Below are positions 30,365 through 38,926 of a stretch of 64,000 bases of DNA, one piece after another (within the stretch, counting starts at the first letter, position 1; every line of letters starts with the position of its first letter). The notes under the pieces were generated by a model, which had not been told where the DNA came from, did no database searches, and worked only from the letters and a program-made list of their open reading frames with translations. The DNA is taken from positions 372,001 to 436,000 of the forward strand of contig NC_017955.1 in NCBI RefSeq assembly GCF_000306785.1, read 5' to 3'. A program made the translations under genes and the position numbers. Source of the stretch: Modestobacter italicus. Its GTDB lineage: Bacteria > Actinomycetota > Actinomycetes > Mycobacteriales > Geodermatophilaceae.

Positions 30365-32980
30365 TCACACCTCGGCGCGGGGGCGCGGCACCGACGCCGC
30401 GACCACCGTCGCCGACGGGTGCCGGAGCAGCGTGGCTACCTGGGGCGCGCTGAGCCCGACGGGCAGCACCGGCCCGGTCACCGCCATCCGGCACTGCGTC
30501 CGGATCCGGTCGTAGAGCTCCGGGCTGCCCACCTCGCCGGCGAGGGTGTAGACGTCGAAGGCCGCGGCGCTCGACTCGATGGCGGTGAGCACCTTCATGG
30601 TCCGCTCGTGGTCGTCGGGTGCGGCCAGCCCGCGCACGTCCACCCGCACGGTGTCCAGCGGCACCCGGGCCAGCTGGGACCACAGCGTGGAGCCCATCCC
30701 GAAGTCGTTGAGGCACAGGTGCACGCCAGCGGCGCGGACCACGTGCAGCGCCGGGATCAGCCCGGCCGAGGAGGTCTGCAGCACCTCCTCGTCGAAGGCC
30801 AGCACCAGCCGGCGGGGGGCCATGCCGCTGCCGGCGAGCGCGGCGGCGACCTCCCCGGCCAGCTCGTCGGCGCGCAGCTGGCGGGGTGGCAGGTCGACCC
30901 CGACCTGCAGCTCGCCGTCCAGCGCGGCCACCTCGGCGCAGGCCTGGCGGATCAGCCACTGCTGCAGCGCGCCGTCCTGCCCCTGGCGCTCGGCGGCGGC
31001 CCACAGCTCCGCTGCCGGCAGCAGGCCCAGCTCGGGGTGCGCCCACACCGGTGCGGTGTGCACCCCGGTGATCAGCCCGGTGTCGCTGGTGGCGACGACG
31101 TCGTAGCGCAGCTGCACCTCCCCGCCGGCGAGCGCGGCGGCCACGTCGCTGGTGGCCGCGGCCTGGCCGCCCCGGTCCTCGCTGTGCACCCGCCAGCAGC
31201 CCTTGCCGGCCTGCTTCGCGGCGCGCAGCGCGGTGTCGGCGAGCCGGAACGCCAGCTGGCCGCCGCCGGGGTGCACCCGGCACAGGCCGACGCTGGCGCC
31301 GACGGAGAAGGTGCGGCCGCCGACGCGGTAGGGCTGGCCGAGCACGTCGACGACCCGCTGGGCGGCCTCGGTCCCGGCCTCCTCGTCCCCGGCGATCAGC
31401 ACCGCGAACTCGTCGCCGCCGAGCCGGGCGACCAGGTCGTCGGTGCGCAGCAGGCCCTGCAGCCGGCGGGCGACCTCGACCAGCAGCAGGTCGCCGGACT
31501 CGTGCCCGGCGGTGTCGTTGACCGCCTTGAAGCCGTCGAGGTCGAGCACCAGCAGCCGCCGCTCGGCGGCCGACGGCGCGGCCATCTCCTGGAACAGCAT
31601 CGCCCGGTTGGGCAGCCGGGTCAGGTGGTCGGTGAAGGCCATCCGCTCCAGCTCGCGCTCGCGCCGGCGGCGAGTGGTGACGTCGCGCAGGTGCAGCACC
31701 CGGCGGCCGCTGCCCGGCCGCTCGTGGTGGGTGACCTCCAGCTCGCGGGGCTCGCCGTCGGCGTGCGGCACGCGCAGCTGCAGCGTCGGGGTGACCGCGC
31801 CGACCGCGCCGGTCAGCTCGAGCCGGACCCGCGGCCGGTCCTCCTCGTGCAGCAGGTCCAGCAGCAGCGGGTGCGGGTCGGGGTCGGCGACGCCGAGCAG
31901 CGTGCGGGCGGCCGGCGAGGTGAACTCCAGCCGCAGGTCGGCGTCGACGATGGCCACGCCGTCGGAGCTGGCCTCGACCAGCCCGCGGAAGTCCTGCTCG
32001 CTGCGCACCAGGTCCTCGCGGGCCCGGCCGGCGTCCCGGATCCGGCCCACCATGCGCAGCAGCAGCAGCGCGATGACGATCGCCGTCCCGGCGACCGCGC
32101 CGACGTGCAGCGGCATGCCCCGGACCAGCGCGGTCAGCAGCGCGACGGGCACACCGACCAGCGCGACGACGACGATGACCGCGCCGGCGGGGTTGACCGC
32201 GACGGCCGCGTCGGCCGCCGAGGGGGCGGGGCGGCCGGCGGCGAGCTGGACCACCCGCACCCCGGACACCAGCGCCAGCACGACGGCGACGTCGGCCGCC
32301 GCGGCCCAGCCCGGCTCGGGCCGGGCGACGTGCACGGCGAGCAGCCCGGAGGCCAGCGCGAGCAGGCCGGTCACCAGCACGATGCCGGTGGCCGAGCGGG
32401 TCACCGCCCGGGTGGTGACGGTGCACAGCGCGCCGACCACGCCCACGACGACGGCCGGGTAGAGGCCGTAGGCGAGCAGCAGCGGCTCGCGGTCGTCGGC
32501 GAGCGCGCCGGGGGCCAGCGCGGGGGAGAGCACCAGGACGTCGGCGACGACGACCAGCGCCACCGTGGCGAGCAGCCCGTCGATCACCAGGACCGGCCAC
32601 CGGGTGCCGGGCACCCGGCCGCCGAGCAGCGCGGCGCTGACGGTGGGTCCGAACGAGGCGAGCATGATCAGCACGTCGCCGAGACCGGGCCCACCGGCCT
32701 GCCCGCCGAGCTCGGCACCGATGCCGGTGCCGGTGGCCAGGCTGCCGGCGGCGAACACCAGCGCGCCGGCGCCCAGGACCTGCCAGGGCAGCCGGTCGCG
32801 GTGCCGCATCGACCGGGTCAGCGCGCTGCAGCGCCAGGCCGCCCACGCCGCGGTCGCGGCCAGCACCAGGTCGTCCCACTGCGGCAGCTCGCCGGCCGGC
32901 CCGGGCGGCAGCACGAGCAGCACGGCGGCCAGCGCGGCCAGCGCGGTCAACGCCGGCGCCGAGCGGCGCACGCCGGTCAC
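30365..32980 (-). CDS. Membrane diguanylate cyclase with degenerate EAL domain
   Basis: This 871-residue protein has about eight hydrophobic segments (residues 1-300), a PAS domain (about 315-430), a GGDEF domain with intact L-G-G-D-E-F-A-V-L near residue 535, and a C-terminal EAL-like domain. In the latter, the E-A-L motif reads T-A-P-V-W-A-H-P, D-D-F-G reads N-D-F-G, and the L-K-I-D Lys is Arg. It should make c-di-GMP but not hydrolyse it. The GTG start shares a GTGA overlap with the upstream partner gene, whose domains are degenerate in the opposite way. Confidence 0.9.
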   Translation of the reverse strand: MTGVRRSAPALTALAALAAVLLVLPPGPAGELPQWDDLVLAATAAWAAWRCSALTRSMRHRDRLPWQVLGAGALVFAAGSLATGTGIGAELGGQAGGPGLGDVLIMLASFGPTVSAALLGGRVPGTRWPVLVIDGLLATVALVVVADVLVLSPALAPGALADDREPLLLAYGLYPAVVVGVVGALCTVTTRAVTRSATGIVLVTGLLALASGLLAVHVARPEPGWAAAADVAVVLALVSGVRVVQLAAGRPAPSAADAAVAVNPAGAVIVVVALVGVPVALLTALVRGMPLHVGAVAGTAIVIALLLLRMVGRIRDAGRAREDLVRSEQDFRGLVEASSDGVAIVDADLRLEFTSPAARTLLGVADPDPHPLLLDLLHEEDRPRVRLELTGAVGAVTPTLQLRVPHADGEPRELEVTHHERPGSGRRVLHLRDVTTRRRRERELERMAFTDHLTRLPNRAMLFQEMAAPSAAERRLLVLDLDGFKAVNDTAGHESGDLLLVEVARRLQGLLRTDDLVARLGGDEFAVLIAGDEEAGTEAAQRVVDVLGQPYRVGGRTFSVGASVGLCRVHPGGGQLAFRLADTALRAAKQAGKGCWRVHSEDRGGQAAATSDVAAALAGGEVQLRYDVVATSDTGLITGVHTAPVWAHPELGLLPAAELWAAAERQGQDGALQQWLIRQACAEVAALDGELQVGVDLPPRQLRADELAGEVAAALAGSGMAPRRLVLAFDEEVLQTSSAGLIPALHVVRAAGVHLCLNDFGMGSTLWSQLARVPLDTVRVDVRGLAAPDDHERTMKVLTAIESSAAAFDVYTLAGEVGSPELYDRIRTQCRMAVTGPVLPVGLSAPQVATLLRHPSATVVAASVPRPRAEV

Positions 32981-35655
32981 CGGGGCGGCCGGGGGAAGCG
33001 CGCGCCCACCGGGTGGGCGGGGTCGGTGCCCGTGGTCGGGGTGCCGTCGGCGCCGATGCCGGGCAGCTGCGTCTCGAGCGCGACGACGTCCATCGGGCGG
33101 GCGAGCAGGAAGCCCTGGATGAAGCGGTGCCCCATGTCGCGCAGCAGCTGCAGCTCGGCCTGGGTCTCCACGCCCTCGACCACGACGGCCAGGCCCAGGC
33201 TGCTGCCCAGGTGCAGCACCGAGGCGCACAGCGCCCGGCGCTGCGGGTCGGTCTCGACGTCGGCGAGGAACTGGCGGTCCATCTTCAGCACGTCGATCGG
33301 CAGGCCCACCAGGTAGGCCAGCGAGGACCAGCCGGTGCCGAAGTCGTCGACCGCGATGCGCACGCCGAGCCGGCGCAGCAGCTGGAGGTCGGCGACCACG
33401 TGGCCGTCGTCCAGCAGCACCGACTCGGTGATCTCCAGGACCAGCCGGGAGGCGGGCAGCCCGCTGGCGTCCAGGGCGGCCAGGACGTCGTCGACGAGCG
33501 CACCGCTGCGGACGTGCCGGGCGGAGACGTTGACCGCCACCCCCAGGTCGGGGTGCGGCAGCGCGGCGACGGCCGCGGTCGCGTGAGTGAGCACCCAGCG
33601 GCCGATGTCGGTGATGAGCGAGGACTCCTCGGCCAGCGGGATGAACTCGGCGGGGGAGACGGGGCCGTAGACCGGGTGCCGCCAGCGGAGCAGCGCCTCG
33701 ACCGACGCCGTCCGCCGCAGGGCCAGGTCGACGACCGGCTGGTAGACCAGGTGCAGCTGGTCACCGCACAGGGCGTCGGCCAGGTCGGCGCGCAGCGTCT
33801 CCTGGCGGTCCTGGGTGATCCGGAGCGCGTCGGAGTGCCGTCGTACCTGACCGGGGCCGGCGGCGCGGGCGCTGCGCAGCGCCAGGTCGCCCCAGCGCAG
33901 CACCTCACCGGCGTCGACGTCGGCGGAGAGCACGGTCACGCCGGCCGCCGCGGTGAGCCGCAGCGTGGCGCCCGGGCCGCTGGCGAGCGGCTCGACGGCG
34001 GCGACCAGCCGCGCGGCGACGGTCTCGGCGTCGGCGATGCTGCCGCCGACCACCACCGCGAACTCGCCGGCCCCGGAGCGGGCCAGCCAGTCGTCCCCGC
34101 GCAGCGCCCGGCTGAACCGGGTGGTCAGCGCGCGCAGCGCCGCGGCGTCGTCGCCGTCAGGGAGGCCGTCGACGCCGAGCACGACGAGCGAGGTGCCGGC
34201 CGCCGAGGGGGTGCGCAGCACGGCGGTGAGCCGCTGGGTGAGGGCAGAGCGGTTGGGCAGGCCGGTGGCCGGGTCGGTGGTGCTGAAGGCGAGGTCGGTC
34301 GCCACCGGCAGCGGGGCGGTGGCCGTGACGTCGCGGCAGTACAGCACCAGGGCGCCCACGTCCGGGTCGCTGCGCAGGTCGCGCACCTGGGCCTGGAGGA
34401 GCCGCCAGCTGCCGTCGCGGTGCCGGACCCGGGCGCTGCGGGTGCGGACCGCCTCGTCGCCCGGGGCCGCCATCGCCGACACCAGGCCGGCGGCGTCGTC
34501 GGGGTGCACCGTGTCGGCGATGGGGCGCCCGACGACGGCCTGCGGCTCGACGCCGAGCAGGTCGGTGATGGCCGGTGACACCCAGGTGACGGTCAGCCGG
34601 TCGTCGAGGAGCACGACCGTGTCGGTGCTGCCCCGCACCAGGGTGCGGAAGTGGGCCTCGCTGCGCTGCAGGTCCTGGGTGAGGTGCTGCTGGGTGCGCC
34701 AGGACACCGCCTGGTGGGCGAAGAGCGCGCCGAGGCCCAGGACGCCGAGCGTCGTGCCGAAGATGGTCAGGGTGCCGGTGACCGGCACGCTGAGCAGCAG
34801 CAGGGAACCGCCGGCCATCGCCGTGGCGTGCGGCAGCAGCGCACCCAGCGTCGAGCCGTCCGCGGGTCGCCGGTCGGCGCAGGGGACGGGCCGGTCGGCG
34901 GCGCAGGCCACCGCGAGCAGGGCGAGCCCGAGGACGCTGGCGGCGCAGGCGAGGAGCTGGACGGGCCCGGGGCCGGTCGCGATGGAGGACAGGGCGCCGG
35001 CCTGGGCGGTCGCCACCTGCGAGGCGAACAGCAGCCAGCCGACGCGGCGCTGGTGGGCGGCGCAGACGGCGATGAACACCAGCGACAGGCCGGTGCCCAG
35101 CGCGATGCTGAACAGCAGGCCGAACAGCGCGACCGTCTGGTCCAGCGGCAGGCCGCCGGACCGGCCGATGGACAGGTGGTAGAGCGTGTGCACGGTCAGC
35201 AGGTCGGCGACCACGAACAGCACGAACATCGTGGCCATCCGCGCCCGGGCCGCCCGCAGGGACGTGCGGTCGAGCATCCGCCAGACGGCGACGACGACCA
35301 GCACGTGACCCGGGACGCTGCCCAGCGCGGTCTGCCCCCAGGGCATCCACGCGCCGGCGACCAGGGCCCCGGCGGCGCTCAGCGCGACCGAGACCGCGTA
35401 CCAGCGCCACCCGGCCGAATGGGCGCTGCGCCGTCCGGACCGGACCAGCAGCGCGAGCACGACGGCGACGGCCAGGAAGTTGGCAGCCACGGCCACGGTC
35501 ACCGACGGGCCGGCGGGCAGCAGCCCGGCGCAGAGCATGAGGAGCGCGGCCAGGACGGCGAGGAGCAGGTGCCGGCGCAGGGCGGGGGCGGCCGGGCCGC
35601 CTGGTCGAGAGGCGGACGCGGCCCGCGCCGGAGCGGCGAGGGGTCCGGTGGTCAC
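32977..35655 (-). CDS. Membrane c-di-GMP phosphodiesterase with degenerate GGDEF domain
   Basis: This 892-residue protein has about nine hydrophobic segments (residues 25-320) and a PAS domain (about 335-450). Its GGDEF-like domain has a signature that reads R-S-G-A-G-E-F, hence inactive as a cyclase. The C-terminal EAL domain is complete: E-A-L-L-R-W-R-H-P, V-N-V-S-A, E-I-T-E-S, D-D-F-G-T-G, L-K-M-D-R and V-E-G-V-E-T. It should hydrolyse c-di-GMP. It is upstream of and coupled to the cyclase gene. GTG 35655 is chosen as start. Confidence 0.9.
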   Translation of the reverse strand: MTTGPLAAPARAASASRPGGPAAPALRRHLLLAVLAALLMLCAGLLPAGPSVTVAVAANFLAVAVVLALLVRSGRRSAHSAGWRWYAVSVALSAAGALVAGAWMPWGQTALGSVPGHVLVVVAVWRMLDRTSLRAARARMATMFVLFVVADLLTVHTLYHLSIGRSGGLPLDQTVALFGLLFSIALGTGLSLVFIAVCAAHQRRVGWLLFASQVATAQAGALSSIATGPGPVQLLACAASVLGLALLAVACAADRPVPCADRRPADGSTLGALLPHATAMAGGSLLLLSVPVTGTLTIFGTTLGVLGLGALFAHQAVSWRTQQHLTQDLQRSEAHFRTLVRGSTDTVVLLDDRLTVTWVSPAITDLLGVEPQAVVGRPIADTVHPDDAAGLVSAMAAPGDEAVRTRSARVRHRDGSWRLLQAQVRDLRSDPDVGALVLYCRDVTATAPLPVATDLAFSTTDPATGLPNRSALTQRLTAVLRTPSAAGTSLVVLGVDGLPDGDDAAALRALTTRFSRALRGDDWLARSGAGEFAVVVGGSIADAETVAARLVAAVEPLASGPGATLRLTAAAGVTVLSADVDAGEVLRWGDLALRSARAAGPGQVRRHSDALRITQDRQETLRADLADALCGDQLHLVYQPVVDLALRRTASVEALLRWRHPVYGPVSPAEFIPLAEESSLITDIGRWVLTHATAAVAALPHPDLGVAVNVSARHVRSGALVDDVLAALDASGLPASRLVLEITESVLLDDGHVVADLQLLRRLGVRIAVDDFGTGWSSLAYLVGLPIDVLKMDRQFLADVETDPQRRALCASVLHLGSSLGLAVVVEGVETQAELQLLRDMGHRFIQGFLLARPMDVVALETQLPGIGADGTPTTGTDPAHPVGARFPRPPR

Positions 35656-35732
35656 CCCAGGGTTGTCGGGACCGGCCCGGCGGCTCTGCAGACCCGCGGG
35701 GCGGCCCTCACCCTCACGGGGGGCGGGCGGCC

Positions 35733-37343
35733 GTGGCAGCATCCCCCCTCGTGCAGCGCGCGGCCGACCGGGTGCTGGTCGTCGCGCTGGTCCTCGGCTT
35801 CGCCGCCGCGTCGGGCGCGCTGGCGGCCCGGACCGGCGCTTGGGGGCTCCCGCACAACGACGACTGGGCGATGCTGCGGATCGCGCAGCGGCTCGGCGAC
35901 ACCGGCGAGCTCCGGCTGGTCGGCTGGAACCGGATGTCGCTGGTCGGGCAGAGCGTCCTGGGCGCCGGTGCCCTCCGGCTGGTCGGCGGCGGGGTGTCGA
36001 CCCTGCAGGCGGTGAGCCTGGCCGCGGCCGCGCTGCTGCCCGCGGTGGCCTACGCGCTGCTGCGCCGGTTCCTGCCGCCCGGGCGGGCCGTGCTGGGCGC
36101 GCTGACCCTGGTCGGCACGTGCGAGCTGTGGCTGCTGTCCGCCTCGTTCATGACCGACGTGCTGGCGGCCCTGCTGGTGGTCGGGTGCCTGCTGCTCGGC
36201 GTGGCCGCCGTGCGGGCGCCGGCCCGCCGCGCCGCGGTGCTGCTGCTGGTCGGCGCCGTGCTGGGCGGGCTCTGGGCCTTCACCGTGCGGGAGGGCGCGC
36301 TCGCCGCCCCGGTCGCGGTGCTGCTCGCGGCGGCGGTCGGCCGCCGTGACCTGCGGGCACCGGTCTGGGCGTCGGCCGGGGCCGGCGGGGTCGCCGTCGT
36401 CGTGTTCGAGCTCTGGCGGCGGTCGCTGCCCGGTGACGACCCGCCGGTCCTCGTCGTCGACCTGGTGGCCACCGCCGCGCACGGGGTCGAGGCGCTGCTC
36501 TGGACCGGCCTGGTGCTCAGCCCGGTGACCCTCTTGCTCGGCCGCTGGTGGCGGCGGGGTCGGGCCTGGGTCGCCGTCGGCGTCACCGGGTGCCTCGCCG
36601 GCTGGGTGGGGCTGGGCCTGGACCGGCCGCTGTTCCCGGCCAACTACCTGAGCCAGCGCGGCGGCTACTCCACCGCGGAGCTGGGCAGCCGGGCGGTCCT
36701 GGTGCCCGACGCGGTCTGGGCGGTGGTGTGCGTCGTGGCCGTGGTGTCGGCCGGGGTGCTGGTCGAGCGGCTGGCCGACCGGCGGGGCCGGCGGGTGGCA
36801 GCGGGCACCGACCCGGCGGCGCGGGTGCTCACCTGGTTCCTCGCGCTGACCGTCGCCGGGCTGCTCGTCCAGGACCTGGTGGGCCAGGCGACGTACTCCC
36901 GCTACCTGCTGGCGCTGCCGCCGGTGCTCGCCGTCCTGGTGCTGCAGACGGTGCCGTCGGCCGGGACCGCGGCCGCTCCGCACCGGCGCGCGTGGGTCGG
37001 GTCGGCGGTGCTGCTGGCGGCGTGCTGCGCCCTGGCGGTCGTGCTGACCGCCGGCACGCTGCGGTCGGACACCGCGCGGTGGACCGCCGCCCAGGAGCTG
37101 GCGGACGCCGGGGTGGACCCGATGTCGATCGCCGTCGGGCAGGAGTGGTCGGGCTGGCACTCCGCGGTGCCGGCGGTGCACGCCGGCCGCGACGCCCCGG
37201 GTGACCGGGGCTGGTGGACCGGGATGTTCAGCGGCGCGTCGGAGTGCTGGCTGGTGGCCGTGGACGACCGCGAGCGGGCGGGGTACCGCCTGGTGTCGGC
37301 GGGGTCCGGCGTCTGGGTGTCCCGCGCCGAGACGACCTGCTGA
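35733..37343 (+). CDS. Polytopic GT-C/GT39-like membrane glycosyltransferase
   Basis: This 536-residue protein has about 11-12 hydrophobic segments. The first extracytoplasmic loop has an acidic H-N-D-D-W motif near residue 41, as in GT-C enzymes that use polyprenyl-phosphate sugars. The C-terminal 90 residues are extracytoplasmic. The GTG at 35733 begins A-A-S-P-L-V-Q-R; GTG 35751 is an alternative. Specific donor and acceptor are unknown. It diverges from the phosphodiesterase gene. Confidence 0.75.
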   Translation: MAASPLVQRAADRVLVVALVLGFAAASGALAARTGAWGLPHNDDWAMLRIAQRLGDTGELRLVGWNRMSLVGQSVLGAGALRLVGGGVSTLQAVSLAAAALLPAVAYALLRRFLPPGRAVLGALTLVGTCELWLLSASFMTDVLAALLVVGCLLLGVAAVRAPARRAAVLLLVGAVLGGLWAFTVREGALAAPVAVLLAAAVGRRDLRAPVWASAGAGGVAVVVFELWRRSLPGDDPPVLVVDLVATAAHGVEALLWTGLVLSPVTLLLGRWWRRGRAWVAVGVTGCLAGWVGLGLDRPLFPANYLSQRGGYSTAELGSRAVLVPDAVWAVVCVVAVVSAGVLVERLADRRGRRVAAGTDPAARVLTWFLALTVAGLLVQDLVGQATYSRYLLALPPVLAVLVLQTVPSAGTAAAPHRRAWVGSAVLLAACCALAVVLTAGTLRSDTARWTAAQELADAGVDPMSIAVGQEWSGWHSAVPAVHAGRDAPGDRGWWTGMFSGASECWLVAVDDRERAGYRLVSAGSGVWVSRAETTC

Positions 37344-37360
37344 CCGTCAGCGGCCGGGGG

Positions 37361-37570
37361 TCACCAGCGCAGCGGGCTCTTCGCGCGGGAGTCCGCGGTG
37401 CGGCAGGCCCGGCAGTGGCCCCAGGTGGCGATCCGCTGCGGGCTGCTGGGCTCACCGCACTCGGGGCAGTCGACGGTCGAGTCGGCCGCGGGCCGGGCGG
37501 TCGGGACGTGCGCCGCGGCGCCGCCGCAGCGGCAGTCGGCATCGTGCTCGGGGCTACCTGCGGTGTCCAT
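37361..37570 (-). CDS. Small zinc-ribbon-like protein
   Basis: This 69-residue protein has Cys clusters C-R-C-G, C-P-E-C-G and C-R-A-C that could bind one or two zinc ions. AGGAGG lies 12 bases before the ATG at 37570, a rather long spacing. Function is unknown. Confidence 0.65.
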   Translation of the reverse strand: MDTAGSPEHDADCRCGGAAAHVPTARPAADSTVDCPECGEPSSPQRIATWGHCRACRTADSRAKSPLRW

Positions 37571-37637
37571 GGTGATGGCGCGCCTCCTGAGGTGTTGCTG
37601 AGGACGCTACTCAGCAACGCCAGGCCCCGCCCGGTCG

Positions 37638-37811
37638 TCAGCTGCTGCCGGGGACCCGGTGGTAGCCCAGGACGTCCGGGGACGGCGCGGGGTCGACCCA
37701 CTGGAAGCTCGGGCAGCGGCAGCTGTCGTAGGCGCTGCAGGTCGGGCTGTGCTGGTGGTAGCTGTGCCCGCAGCGGTGGCACGAGACGGCCTCGGCCTGT
37801 TCGTCGCGCAC
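37638..37811 (-). CDS. Small CGH-type zinc protein
   Basis: This 57-residue protein has the pattern C-x2-C-G-H...H-x-H...C...C-R-C-P-S-F, a likely zinc site. The GTG at 37811 follows GAGGAGG at good spacing, so a longer frame upstream is unnecessary. The 78-residue protein at 63556 shares the C-G-H...H...C...C-x-C-x2-F arrangement, so the two are likely distant paralogues. Function is unknown. Confidence 0.68.
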   Translation of the reverse strand: MRDEQAEAVSCHRCGHSYHQHSPTCSAYDSCRCPSFQWVDPAPSPDVLGYHRVPGSS

Positions 37812-38013
37812 GGCTTCCTCCTCGCGGCCTCCGGCAGCCGGGCGCTGCGCGGGCGGTGCAGCGCCGACCCCGGGTGACCGGGCGCGGGCTGCGCACATGG
37901 TGGCCGAACGACCCCCGCTCGGCCAACCGGCCCGGATCCGGGACCCCGCCGTTGTCAGAGGCGCCCGCTAGCTTCCGGCCGTCACCGGGGGCGGAGCGGG
38001 GAGGGCACGGCGC

Positions 38014-38874
38014 ATGGAGCGGCTCGAGACGACGATCGACGTCCAGGGACCCTGGTCGCTGGCCACCAGCCGGCGGTTCTGGGAGGGCTTCGCCCCCTCG
38101 GCGCTCACCTCGCAGGACGGCGAGGCGCGGCTGCGCACGGTCTTCCGGGTCGACCGGGACTGGTCCCGCGCCGAGGTCGAGGTGGCCCAGGACGGCGGTG
38201 CCGCGCAGCTGGTGCTCACCGGCGACGGCGACCCGACCGCGGCGGTCGCCCAGGTCTGCCGCTTCCTCTCCCTCGACGTCGACGCGCGCGGTTGGCCGGA
38301 CGTCGGCCGCCGGGACCCGGTGATCGGCGCGGCCCAGCAGCAGCTGCCCGGGCTGCGGCCCTGCGGCTTCCACTCCCCGTACGAGGCGGCCGCGTGGTCG
38401 GTGCTGTCCCAGCGGGTGCGGATCGTGCAGGCCGCCCAGGTGCGGCAGCAGCTGGTCGACGAGCACGGCGACGACGGCGCGTTCCCGGCGCCGGAGCGGC
38501 TGCGGGCGCTCGAGCTGGACCTGCCCGGACGGAAGGCGGAGTACCTGCACGCGGTCGCCGACGCCGCGCTCGACGGCCGGCTGGACGGTGCGGCGCTGCG
38601 GTCGGTCGACCCGGAGGAGGCGGTGCGGGGCGTGCAGCAGATCACCGGGCTCGGGCCGTTCGCCGCCGACCTCGTCGTCCTCCGCGGTGCCAACGCCCCA
38701 GACGGGCTGCCCCGGCAGGAACGCCGGCTGGAGAGCGAGGTCGCCGAGCGCTACGGGCCAGACGCCGACCTGACCGGGGCGGCGGAGGCCTGGCGGCCCT
38801 TCCGGACCTGGGCCGCCGTGCTGCTCCGCGCGCTGCGGGAGGAGCGCACCCCCGAGATCGGTGGACGGCGCTGA
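38014..38874 (+). CDS. AlkA-like HhH-GPD DNA glycosylase, catalytic Asp apparently absent
   Basis: This 286-residue protein resembles DNA-3-methyladenine glycosylase II. The helix-hairpin-helix I-T-G-L-G-P-F-A-A-D-L-V-V-L-R-G lies near residue 215. In AlkA the catalytic Asp follows about 20 residues later in L-P-D-D-Y; here the aligned segment reads L-P-R-Q-E. By eye the catalytic Asp is replaced, so activity as a standard base-excision glycosylase is doubtful. It has a good ribosome site (GGGGAGGG) and ends 52 bp before fdhA. Confidence 0.78.
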   Translation: MERLETTIDVQGPWSLATSRRFWEGFAPSALTSQDGEARLRTVFRVDRDWSRAEVEVAQDGGAAQLVLTGDGDPTAAVAQVCRFLSLDVDARGWPDVGRRDPVIGAAQQQLPGLRPCGFHSPYEAAAWSVLSQRVRIVQAAQVRQQLVDEHGDDGAFPAPERLRALELDLPGRKAEYLHAVADAALDGRLDGAALRSVDPEEAVRGVQQITGLGPFAADLVVLRGANAPDGLPRQERRLESEVAERYGPDADLTGAAEAWRPFRTWAAVLLRALREERTPEIGGRR

Positions 38875-38926
38875 CTCCCGCCGGGTGGACGCGCGTGGCG
38901 GACGACCGAGTGGCAAGCTCCACGTC

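Noticed and set aside
37952-37974. TTGTCA and TAGCTT as a -35/-10 promoter of the AlkA-like gene
   Set aside because: The spacer is only 11 bases, too short for a standard promoter.
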